In this document: positions 11,792 through 22,500 of the stretch, one piece after another
Layout: every line of letters begins with the position of its first letter
Position numbering within the stretch: position 1 is the stretch's first letter
Assembly: GCF_042453785.1 (NCBI RefSeq)
Contig: NC_091670.1
Location: forward strand, 1,302,001-1,366,000
Length of the DNA: 64,000 nucleotides
Direction: 5' to 3'
DNA from: Malus domestica
Taxonomy: Eukaryota; Streptophyta; Magnoliopsida; Rosales; Rosaceae
Notes under the pieces: generated by a model
The model's database searches: none
What the model saw: only the letters and a program-made list of their open reading frames with translations
What the model was told of the DNA's origin: nothing
Made by a program: the position numbers and the translations under genes

Positions 11792-12288
11792 TCCCATCAA
11801 TTTATTAGATTTGATTCCTCCACATATATTTTGTGCTGTGTATTTTTTTGAATTTAAAAAGCCTAAAGAAATTATGCCCTCCCAAAATAGATATAAGAAA
11901 ATTAAAAAACAAATAAATAAAAAAAAGACGCATAAAATGACTGCCTTCTTCTTTTAATTAAATGGAATGGAATCATGAAGCAAATTTCACTGCTAATAAT
12001 ATTCACTTAGTTATAATTGCAACAATATACATATTTGAGAGATTTAAGTTCAATTCTTGCCAAATACAAATTTGAAAACCACATAGTCTACCCCACCCAT
12101 TAATATAAATAATATCGTCTATTATTTTTGGGTCAAACGATAGATTTTGTTAGATTAGCTACCGACGGGGTTCGAACCACACCTATTAATATAAATAATA
12201 TCTGTTTTTTTTTTTTTGTTAAACGATAGATTTTGTTAAATTAATTACCGACGAAGTTCAGAACCCACGCCGTCATGTAATGATTCAA
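11792..12288. other. Intergenic DNA with a decayed SINE
   Basis: About 12030-12115 resembles the poly(A)-tailed SINE at 39219 ('aatttgaa..ccacat' and 'ataatatcgt' shared), but is heavily mutated. A second related tail, 'gatagattttgttaaatta', follows. No gene is seen. Confidence 0.4.
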
Positions 12289-12442
12289 AGGAAAACTAAT
12301 GAAAAATGCTTGAAAACTTTGAGTTTTAATGATAAGGACAAAATAAAAGGTAAAGTGAATAGTACCATGATTGACTTTTTAGTGTAAAAATGTGGTTTTT
12401 CGTTAAAGTGAACAGTACCAGGAACTTTTCGTTAAAGTTCCC
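12289..12442. mobile_element. 154-bp MITE, copy A (MULE-type)
   Basis: The element runs AGGAAAACTAATGAAAA to TTTTCGTTAAAGTTCCC and is flanked by a perfect 9-bp duplication ATGATTCAA (12280-12288 and 12443-12451). A 9-bp target duplication points to the Mutator superfamily. It has the same length as, and is nearly identical to, the copy at 47565-47718. The terminal inverted repeats are short and imperfect. Confidence 0.85.
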
Positions 12443-12724
12443 ATGATTCAATACCCTTCCACCATTGTGATAAATGACCATTTACAAATAATATCGTTTG
12501 TTAAAAGTATCTGATGCTTTCGAAGCTTCTCCTTAATTGAATTCTTTTTTTTTCCTAAAAAAAAAAAAAATCATGTGACAGCGTGGTGTCACGTAACAAG
12601 GATATGCCGCGTCGTACCAAGAATCTCCCCAACATAAGACACCGGTACTGAAACTCAAGTGGCATAACTACAACTTTTAACTTATAATCTTAACCTGAAT
12701 ATTCTCAGCCACCAGCCACCAGCC

Positions 12725-12727
<3 letters not shown>

Positions 12728-12768
<41 letters not shown>
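12728..12768. repeat. (CT)n microsatellite in the HISN1 5' region
   Basis: About twenty CT units lie roughly 105 bp upstream of the HISN1 start. The repeat sits between two similar segments ('ttgaatattctcagccacc' and 'ttgaatattctaagccatc'), so the tract and its flank were partly duplicated. CT-rich leaders are common in plant genes. Confidence 0.9.
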
Positions 12769-12772
<4 letters not shown>

Positions 12773-12872
12773 TTGAATATTCTAAGCCATCAGCCACCCC
12801 CCTCTCTCTCCCTCCCCGTACCGCCGCCGTCTTCGACTCCTCACATTTCCATATCCAATAAAAAAGAGCAAC

Positions 12873-15800
12873 ATGTTGGCATCAAACCTGCCAAAGAGCC
12901 CCTTCTTCCCCACCCGCTATGTCCCGGTCTCCCCCTCCTTCCACATCACCTGCAGCGTCTCGCAGCTGCAATCGGCGGCGGAAGCAGTGAACGGCAGAGT
13001 TGCCGAACGGAACGAGATTCGCCTCGGCTTGCCCAGCAAAGGCCGTATGGCTGCCGACACTCTTGATCTCCTCAAGGACTGCCAGCTGTCCGTCAAGCAC
13101 GTCAATCCTCGTCAATACGTCGCCCAAATCCCTCAGGTTCCTGAATTTCATCAAATATCCTTCAAATTTACTTTTTTTTTTGTTTATGGTAAAAATTAAT
13201 TTGATTTTCCATGAATTTTACTGCGTGCAGCTTTCGGACTTGGAGGTGTGGTTTCAACGGCCGAAGGACATTGTGCGGAAATTGTTGTCCGGAGACTTGG
13301 ACCTTGGCATTGCGGGTTTTGATACTGTCAGTGAATACGGAGAGGTAGATATCTCAATCTGTTAATCCAATTTTATTAATTTTAGGGTTTTTTCAATTGT
13401 TTACGTCATTGGGTTGTCCTTTGTTTTCATTTTTGTTGAATTTCGTTACAAGTTTTGCAACTTGCTATGAATATGGACTGATAACATGTCACGAAATTGG
13501 AGTGATTTGTGTATGTTCTGAAATTAACTGCAGTCATTGCATGCAACAACAACAACAAAGCCTTTTCCCACTAAGTGGGGTCGGCTACATGAATCATAGA
13601 ACGCCATTGCTCTCGGCTATATAAAGCCTTTTCCCACTAACTGCAGTCATTGCCTCTCTTGAAGAAATCTGCTAGCTATCTAAAATGATTCTGAAGAAGT
13701 ACACTGTTGTTTAAAAAGCTTATCATTTGGGTTGAAAGCGAATCGTTTAAAATACAGTAGGGTTTCCCTGTTTTAATTAGTTCAGGGAAGACCCAGGACT
13801 GTGGTTGACAAACCAGGGAATAAGTTAGAACCAGAAACAGCTGAACATATGCACGCACTAGTGCGGACTAACAGCTCATAAAGCATTATGGTATCTGTGT
13901 TTTCATCACTTCTAATACATATGGATGCTCTAGTATAGTTCGTCTGAATTTGAAACTAGGACCATCTCCTAGTATCTCTGGACTTTTAGTTTTTGAATTG
14001 TGAGTCGTGACTGGTCAACTGGAAATGGAGGTCTTTTTCTGGTATGGAACTCTTTCATTTCATACATTGTGTCAAGAAAATTGCTTGCAGTAATGTTGGC
14101 CTTCTACTTAAGAATGTTTCAGTAGTTATTATTTTTGTTATCCAAAATGAATATGAACTACTGCATTGATATTTAACGTTTATCACTGATATTATTCATT
14201 CAAAGAGAATGGAAAGCTGATCATCCAAAGTTGTCTTTTAGGGGAATGAAGATCTTATCATTGTTCATGATGCTCTTGATTATGGGGACTGCCGTTTATC
14301 CCTTGCAGTGAGTTGCTTTTTCATTTCCCAAATTGAAGACTCCAATTATTCCACTTGTATCTTGAATACCTTCAAAATTTCAAATATCCTTTGTTTTTTC
14401 AGATTCCGAAATATGGGATTTTTGAAAATATAAATTCACTGACAGAGCTAGCACAAATGCCTCAATGGAATAAAGAGAAACCTCTCCGAGTTGCTACTGG
14501 CTTCACCTATGTATGCATTGTATTTATGATTTTTGTTCTTGTATTATTCTTCACTCTCTACGCTGGGAACAAGTTTCTTTTGCTGTCTCTTTGGAAATAA
14601 GGGTTTTGTTTGCATTTTTCATTTTCTTCTTCTATTGCAGCTTGGTCCTAAATTTATGAAAGATAATGGATTGAACCATGTGAGTTTTTCAACTGCTGAT
14701 GGAGCACTCGAGGCAGCTCCTGCGGTAAGAATGTACTTTGTCAGAGTAACTGTAAAATTTGGTGGGATGTTTTTAATTTATGTGGAGCATTGTCCTATAA
14801 TGAGGTTGCATTGCTCCAAGTGTAGTATAAAGCATGACACATATTTGCCAGCATATATATATATATATTCAATTTAATGTTTCATGATTCGATTCGATGA
14901 AAAACATAGATTATTGATTTATCATCTACTTACCAATATCTAAACATAAGCTGTCTCATTGAACATTATACTAGTCCAGACTTCTATTGGATTCTAGTTG
15001 CTGCAGTTAAAAATCTTAAGATGACGATATTGCTTGAATCGACTGAATCCATGCTTAAGTTTAAGATGACAATACATTCAGTGACTTTGTGGTTAGGTAG
15101 TTGACTCAAACGAGATGGTCAACCTTTTGTACTGATATGGACAGTGGAAAACGGTTGTGAAGAATAATGAAAATAGGGATTTAGGGTTTATGGAGGAGAT
15201 CTTGACCAACTTTACATTTTTTTGTGTAATGATTCTCTTCCCTTTATTCCATGACGTCTACACCTTTATATGGTGTCATATTAGTCCAATCAAATGCCAT
15301 TTAACTACAAAATAGGATAATACTAACTCACTACAACTCTACTAATTAGGCCATATTTTAACAACTAGAAAATAATGTTCGTTTAGAAAAAACACGTAAC
15401 ATGTAAATGTAACTTGATGTGGTGTTGTTGGCCTTGAAATCTGAAGCTGGGGAGAAGATAATTAAATACTGCTTGTCTCTCTTTTAAATTTAGATGGGGA
15501 TAGCTGATGCAATTTTGGACCTCGTGAGTAGTGGGACGACGCTGAAGGAGAACAACCTAAAAGAGATTGATGGGGGAGTTGTGTTACAAAGCCAGGTAGG
15601 CTTCTTGGTTTATGGCTTATATTTCCAAGCATGTGATCTCGTAGGTTTAAGCATGCATCTAGAAGGAGCTGGTTCAAAACCCTGCTCCTTCTATATCTTC
15701 TCATATGGTTGTAATTAGAATTTCTTTAGGCAGTTCTTGTTGCAAGCAAGAAGTCATTGATCCAAAGGAAAAGCGCCCTTGACACGACACATGAGATTCT

Positions 15801-16867
15801 TGAAAGATTAGAGGCACATCTAAGGGCTCAGGGTCAGTTCACGGTGCGTATTGCATGTCTTTAAAAAATAAAAATCCAGTTTTGTCCCTTCAGTTCTTGT
15901 TTTCTTACACATTTATGGCAGGTAACTGCAAATATGAGAGGAAATAGTGCAGCGGAAGTGGCTGAGCGAGTCTTGAGCCAGCCATCATTATCTGGTTTGC
16001 AGGTGAGGTTTGAAATGAAGCATCACTCCATCTAACCCTGAATCATAAGTTGCAGTATATCATAATAAGTGGTCTTTTATCATTATAATATATAAACCGA
16101 TCCTTTTTTTTTTAATTTTTCTGATGAGTTTGTAAATAATATACATGGTTACACATGCAGGGACCCACCATAAGTCCAGTTTTTTGCAAACGTGGTGGGC
16201 AAATTGCAGCCGATTACTATGCCATAGTCATATGTGTACCAAAAAAGGCACTCTACAAGTCCGTTCAACAACTGAGAGCGGTGAGCCTTGATATTTATTA
16301 TAAAACTGTTGGTCAATGTTGTGTAAAATGAAAGCCAACTCTTCTCTTTAATTGTCCAAATCTTCCCTCTGATATGGTTTTACAAACGATAGTTGAAATT
16401 TGGTTAATACTTAGAGCTAACAGAAGACTTGGTGCAAAACCTAGCACAAAGGCGTTCTGGATTCATACAGCCGACCCCACTTAGCGGGATAAGGCTTTGT
16501 TGTTGTTGAAATTTGGTTCGAAACTGTTTTTTACTTTTCAGTTAGTCATTTGCTAATATGCTGGAATAATGGTTCTAAATTAGAACTGGTTGTGAATATT
16601 GGGTTTGAAGTTTCTCTGCCTACCTATTAGCTGCATATATCATTGTGCCTGCCTCTTGTGCGCAAGACATATTTTCTTGTTCTGAAATTTTGAATCTGAT
16701 TCCATGTTTGACTGAAGGATTTTCCTTCCCTTGGATACCGGGGTTTAATCTCCTTGCTCTAATTTGTTCAGATTGGAGGCAGCGGAGTTCTAATTTCCCC
16801 ATTGACCTACATTTTTGATGAAGAAACACCAAGATGGCGTGAACTTCTCACAAAGCTTGGCCTCTAG
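12873..16867 (+). CDS. HISN1: ATP phosphoribosyltransferase (histidine biosynthesis, step 1)
   Basis: Ten exons: 12873-13136, 13231-13344, 14242-14307, 14403-14510, 14641-14724, 15494-15595, 15730-15843, 15922-16002, 16161-16280, 16772-16867; 382 aa. Every intron is GT-AG and every exon is a whole number of codons. The enzyme joins ATP and PRPP to give phosphoribosyl-ATP, in plastids. Residues 1-45 are Ser/Pro-rich and fit a transit peptide; the catalytic part begins near [14 protein letters not shown] (49-62). The PRPP-binding segment spans the exon 5/6 joint ([10 protein letters not shown] + [16 protein letters not shown], about 203-228). The C-terminal HisG_C regulatory domain (about 285-382) ends with [12 protein letters not shown], the part expected to give histidine feedback control. 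The N-terminus is somewhat shorter than in Arabidopsis; no in-frame upstream ATG is evident. Introns 2 and 9 hold LINE-like tails. Confidence 0.95.
13541..13640 (-). repeat. RTE-LINE-like tail in HISN1 intron 2
   Basis: Reads 'aacaacaacaacaaagcc' then 'cccactaagtggggtcggct', the reverse complement of the tail at 16468-16509. A partial duplicate 'aaagccttttcccactaa' follows at 13624. Confidence 0.55.
16410..16509 (+). repeat. RTE-LINE-like tail in HISN1 intron 9
   Basis: Runs from 'gagctaacagaagacttgg' to 'aaggctttgttgttgttg' and contains GACCCCACTTAGCGGG. It is the same family as 2713-3202 and 13541-13640. No longer LINE body is attached. Confidence 0.55.
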
Positions 16868-17876
16868 TTCTCTCTAGCCGATGATGTGCACGGTTTGTTG
16901 TAATTTTCTGTAGCTATGGCAGTTTTTAAGAGTTTGATGAGCAAACACATATTGATACCTATCTTTGGATTGACAACTTGGCTTGTAATCGGAGTAGTGA
17001 CTTAAAGATATTTCCGTTTTGTATGCGATTTTTTTCTTATCCTCTATATCCCTATTTTGGTTAGTCCGACGACAACTCTCAATTTTTTTACCATTTTTCA
17101 GTACCATTATGTGTAATATTCGTGGATTTTGAACATCTGTATGCATTTGTCTTTCAGAATTATCCAACCATGATTAAAGTTTTGAAGCCGATTTTACGTG
17201 CATTGTAATTTTGTTATTGAGCGCCTACTATGATGGAAGCCATTGTTTCTAGCAACTCTATGAAACATTAGGGCTGTGTTTTGTGCACCTCCTTGGAAGG
17301 GCTAAGGAATTATTGTCTTAAGTAACGCTCGTAACCCGTGTTTGCTATCAAGTGGTTCGAAATTGCTTCGCTATGCAACGACGTGCTCTGCCACCTCGCT
17401 AACAAGAAACTCGCACCGGTGGTTTTCAAATTGAATGATTTTTTTTTTCAAAGATGAACTTCATATGACGATAAAGATGAACTTCATATGACGATAAAGA
17501 TGAACTTCATATGACGATAAAGAGGGCGAACAATTTCAACTTTAAAGGAACTTATTGAGAAAGTTACCGCACAAAGCTTCTTAGGCAACTCGAACCACTA
17601 TTATTCTTAAAAACCAACTCAAACGAGCACCCGAGGGGAGCGAGTCCAACCAAATGGAAGAATTTTGACCTATCTAGGAGAGAGTAATTGCCACAAATTG
17701 CTTCATGGAAGACATGCCGAAAAACAATATCTTGAACTTGACAAGCCAATTTTTGGATATTAACCATCAAGGTTTTCAGTTTTCTAGGGAGCCAAAATGC
17801 TTCCATTAACAGCACCAATAAGCAACTTGGAACCCCTCCCACAATCAAACGTGAAAACACCTTTAGGTAATGCAAC
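16868..17876. other. HISN1 3' flank
   Basis: The HISN1 3' UTR should occupy the first few hundred bases. A 103-codon minus-strand ORF (17564-17875) has no recognisable motif and I do not call it a gene. Confidence 0.4.
17451..17519. repeat. Perfect 23-bp tandem repeat, three copies
   Basis: The unit AAGATGAACTTCATATGACG plus ATA occurs three times without a mismatch at 17451, 17474 and 17497. Each unit carries the NdeI-type palindrome CATATG. Confidence 0.95.
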
Positions 17877-17879
17877 TTA

Positions 17880-18985
17880 GACCATCTCTAACCGAAGGGT
17901 CCAGAGGGCCGAAAATAGCCCTAAAACCGTATCCAACCGAGAGCTAGGCCAGAGGGCTCTGGAATCTGGGAGGGCCCCACGGGATCAGAGAGGGCTAGAG
18001 GGCTGGCTATTTTTTTTTAATGTTTTCCTATTGCTGTCGGTTATAACCGACAGTAATAGTTATTCAAAAGCAAAATTTTTCTTTGTAATTACTATTAGTG
18101 TCGGTTATAACCGACACTAATAGTTTGAATTTTTTTTTAATATAACGGCTAGTAGCCGTTGTATTAACTTTTTTTTTTTTTATGAATTTAAACTTATTTT
18201 TTTCCCTTTTTTTTTCTTTTCATATGAATCAAATTTTGTTTCATATTTTTTTTCAATTCTATTTTACAAAATTTGTTTCAATTTTTTTTTAAATTCTATT
18301 TTTTTTCCTATAACTTCTATTTTACAAAATTTGATTCATATTTTTTTTCATATAACTTCTATTTTACAAAATTTGTTTCATATTTTTTTAAATTCCATTT
18401 TTTTTCCTATAACTTCTATTTCACAAAATTTGTTTCATATTTTTTTTCAATTCTATTTTTTTCCTATAACTTCCTAGGCCATTTATACAACATTAAATTA
18501 AATTAAGTAACATGAAACAACATTAAACAATATGAAACAACATTAAATAACATTAACCAACATACAAATTATACAACATAAAAAAAACATTTAACAACAT
18601 AAAACTTAAACAACATGCCCGGAAACCCACGGTCTTCAGCTTTGTGAAGGAGCCGATTCAAATCCAACGGCTAGCTGACGTCAGCATGATGTCAGCTACC
18701 AACGGCTAGCTGACATCATGTTGACGTCACTTAGCCGTTAGATTTGAATTTAAATTGTAGTTTTTAAATAATAAATTATGTTTGGCCCTATGGCCCTTTG
18801 GGCCTCGGTTGGAGACGGTTTTTTGTGACAGAGCTAAAACGAGCCCTCTGGCCCTTTGGCCCTCGGTTGGAGACGGAGGCCAATATGGCCATGTACTGTT
18901 CATTAAAATATTAATATCTTGGGGAATCTTGGAGGGCCAGAGGGCTAAAACGAGCCATCTGGCCAGCCCTCGGTTAGAGATGGCC
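17880..18985. mobile_element. PIF/Harbinger-type non-autonomous element (1.1 kb)
   Basis: Terminal inverted repeats GACCATCTCTAACCGAAGGG and CCCTCGGTTAGAGATGGCC are flanked by TTA (17877-17879 and 18986-18988). The interior has 'gagggc/agccctctgg' repeats near both ends, long palindromes around GTCGGTTATAACCGAC (18030-18055 and 18090-18122), T-rich tandem repeats (18240-18475) and a CTAGCTGACGTCAGC block. The right part is homologous, in opposite orientation, to the left part of 60708-62018. There is no transposase and no Myb-like ORF in this copy. Confidence 0.8.
18240..18475. repeat. T-rich tandem repeat
   Basis: Roughly six units of 35-50 bp contain 'ttttacaaaatttgtttca' and 'cctataacttctatttt'. 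It lies inside the PIF/Harbinger-type element. Confidence 0.75.
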
Positions 18986-18988
18986 TTA

Positions 18989-19539
18989 CAGTCTATCCTC
19001 AAGAGCCTGGCCTTCAACAATAATATAAAACAACATATTTTTTGGCTCCTCACATCATAAATTAGAGCTTTCTTGCAATGCCACCGATTCACTATATGTC
19101 AAATGCTATTAAACGAGGAATACAGTATTGATCACTTGACAAGCTTCCGCAAGTGAGACAAGCAGAAAACATTTACCCGTAGTTGACAAAAACTCACATT
19201 TTCGACTCGGAATTATTACCCAACCCTAATTATTCGGGTCATGTGCCCATATTAGCCCATGAGAACCATGGGACCCATCCATATTAACAAGTAAGCCATA
19301 ATGTAAACCCATTTTCCCCCACTTCACTGTTCGCCACCACTAGTCTTCTGCTTCTCCCGCCCTCCGCCAAGTTGAACTACGGCGTCGTTCGCCGAGTCGC
19401 CACCGCCATCTTAAGGACCCGGTGCACCTCGTCGGGTTTCTAGGCCGCCTGAGTTGCCCACTCATTTTTACTGATTTGAAGATTTTTCCCGAAATAGGGT
19501 TTTAGGTTTTAGGGTTTTGGGGGCTATTAGTACGAGAAG
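18989..19539. other. NUP160 promoter and 5' leader
   Basis: No ORF is supported. The stretch just before the start codon has telo-box-like 'tagggttttaggttttaggg' (19495-19514), common in leaders of plant housekeeping genes. Confidence 0.45.
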
Positions 19540-22500
19540 ATGGGAAGCAGGTCGACATTGGCAGGCATGGAGGTCCCAATCATCGGCAGCGATTCATTGA
19601 AATGGATTGGAATCTCTGCTCCTCCTTCTGACGCCTCCACTGATGCTGATATTCCTGCTGCTAGTACTTGTGTCCCTCCTCTTACAGACGATATCGCCTC
19701 TTCCGTCGCCATTGGAGACCCTCCTGTACATCTCATATGGTACTCTCTCTCTCCCCCCCTCTCTCTCTCTCTACCTATTTCGAGTTTGTGCGTTTTCCTT
19801 TATACATTGTTCATTTGTTATGCCTCTTGTAACAGGAGAATTCACAAGGACCATCCTCACGAACTCGAGTTATTCGAGCTCAGTGCTACCAAAGACTTCC
19901 CCAAAGTCGGACTTCGAATCACTTTTCCAGAAGCGCTATCTCCCTTGGTTCGTGTTTGTAAAAGTGAGGTAAGAATTTATTTCTTACTGTCTACTCTACT
20001 GTATTGTTTCTCTCTGAAAATGAGTCATACATTGTTATGTACGTTGCAGGTTGATATGGGTTTTACTAGCCACCCCTACTTGGTTTATGCATTGACTGTC
20101 TCGGGGATGGCTTACCTTTTCAAACTTGGACCCATCTCTACTTATGTGTCCCGCTATGTTTTCCGGGAGGATGAGGTTGCCAAGTTTAATATGAACGCCT
20201 ATGTACCAGTAACAAGTGCTGCAGGAACACCATCTGGGTGCCTTGTAGTTGGGAGGGATGATGGATCCATAGCTTGTTTCCAACTGGGCAGACTTGATCC
20301 CACTGCTCCTGGTATTATCAAATTCCTCATGCTGTCTGGTTCTTGTGTTGTGTGCCCTTGTAACCATTCAATTGCTTTAAGCATGCTTTCCTTCAGCTTC
20401 ATCAATCTAGTGGTTTGGACTTGGTGTTAAGCATGCTGCTATTTTGCACCCTATAATTCTAATTTTTTTCTCCCCTTCCCATAGGTTTTGCGCTGGAGCT
20501 GCGGGATGAATTGGGAATTGGTCGTTTGTGGGGTTTCATGTCAAGGTACGCTTGTTAACTATACTACCAGAAAAACTTACAAGTAAAAACATTTAGTTTG
20601 CGTACATATTTGTCTTATTGTTACTTGTGATTATTTAATAAGTTGTTTTAAGTAATTAGTGAAGTTATGCTTGTGGATGATCATTCTGGTCTATGCGAAT
20701 TGAATCTTAACTTGTTGCCAAAGATGATTAAATTGAATTTCAAATGTTTTGGCTTGGTTGGTGTTGGTACACGGGAGGGTCAACACTTGCGATTACTCCA
20801 AAAACATAGGTTGAGATCATATTTATGTCCACCGGTGTGCTTTATGCAATAAGATTAATGTTTGAGATCATATTTATGTCCACCCTGGTGTCCTTTTAAT
20901 TGGAGGCTGTGGTGATCTTTGATTTAATGTGATTAATGTTTGTTGGGTGGCGCCAGAGGAGTACTTTGCTTTGTTGAGCGAGAAATTTTTTTTTTTTGAG
21001 AAGTCGTTGAGTAAGAAGTTTAGAGTACCAGGTGGACTAAATTATTATGGGGCTGTCTGGTGCTGGGTATTGTTTGGGCTATGGTCAGAAAGAAATCAGC
21101 TAATTTTTGAAGATGTTAGGGGTTGGAAGTGGAAGAGGTATTAGAAAAGGTCAAGCATTAGGCAACACATTGGGCTTCTGTATCTTCTACTTTCAGGAAT
21201 ATATCTTTATCGACCATTATACTAGACTGGAAGGCTGCAGTGTCCGAATTATTCTAGGTTTTTCTCACAGCCGAGCTTTCTGTAATAGTGTTATTTTTCT
21301 TCCTGCTCCTGGTGGATTTCTTGTTCACTTTACTGTGCAGCTTTCCTTTTGAAATTAATTTTCTGTTTTTCAAAAAATTGAGTTTTAAGTGTTACTGAAT
21401 GGTTCTAAGTGTAGCATAGCCTATTTATTTGCCTATTTATTTGACATTTATAATGCTTTGTTTAATTAAAACAATATACAAGTATACATGGCTCTGAACT
21501 CTTTTGCTTCATATGCTGTAAACAAGTTTATACTTCATTCTGTGACTGATGTTGGAGGCATAATTTAGAGATCAAGGTTTTAATATTGTCGGGTGAGAAG
21601 AGCTAGGAATCAATTAATATGTCATCTATTATTTGGTCAGATTAAACAATAAAATGTGAAATGAAATGAAATTGCTTACATATTCCCTTGGGGATAAAAT
21701 GAAATGGGAGCTTTGTCAAATCAGACATCCACATGGCCAGAATCAAAGCTTCCACTTATATATACATAATATTACGATATATTAGCCCCTGGATCTTTTT
21801 CACGGTCTTTTGTAACTTAAGTATCCTTCTATTTGTATCATGCCACTAAGCTTTTCTTTGACTTCAAAGCTGGATGGCAAAGGCTGCAGATTATGCAGGT
21901 TATTTTCTTTATTTATTTTCATTTCTAATTCTTATACCGACAATTCCCAATCCCAAGTAGCATTTGAGTATTCGTTGTGTGGTTATCCTGTGAATTAACC
22001 ATTCTTGAATGCCAAAATGTGATCATTTTTCTTTTTATTGGTATATTACTGTTTTTACGTTTGGAATCCTGTAGGTTAAATGAAATAGAAAAGATAATAC
22101 TATGAGTTAACTTGGTCCGCTCCTCTTTGAATTGGAAGTAGGATCTTTTGTTACAATGTGTGAAATGCTAGTTGTGTTGTTTATTGTAGCATATTCTGAT
22201 AAATGACTACAATATTTACTCAAAAACACGAGTAACACTATAGTTTTCTTCCTTGAACTATAGAGTTTTATGTTGCAATATATATATAAAATTACTCTTC
22301 TATCCCCTGGAAATGTGATTGAAATTGAATACATATAGCTGAACATATAATGCAGGGGAAGGATGATAGCAGCTGTGCAAGACTTGGCAATGTGTTTCGT
22401 TCATGAAAAGCCACTTGTATTTGTGCTTCATTCTGATGGGATATTACGGGTATGGGATCTTTCATGTCATAGCAGGATCTTTAGTAATAACATGAACAGT

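Noticed and set aside
15462..15704. 80-codon minus-strand ORF
   Set aside because: Lies across exon 6 of HISN1 on the other strand; it is a shadow of the coding exon.
17564..17875. 103-codon minus-strand ORF
   Set aside because: No motif or splice partner recognised. It could be a gene remnant but nothing supports it.
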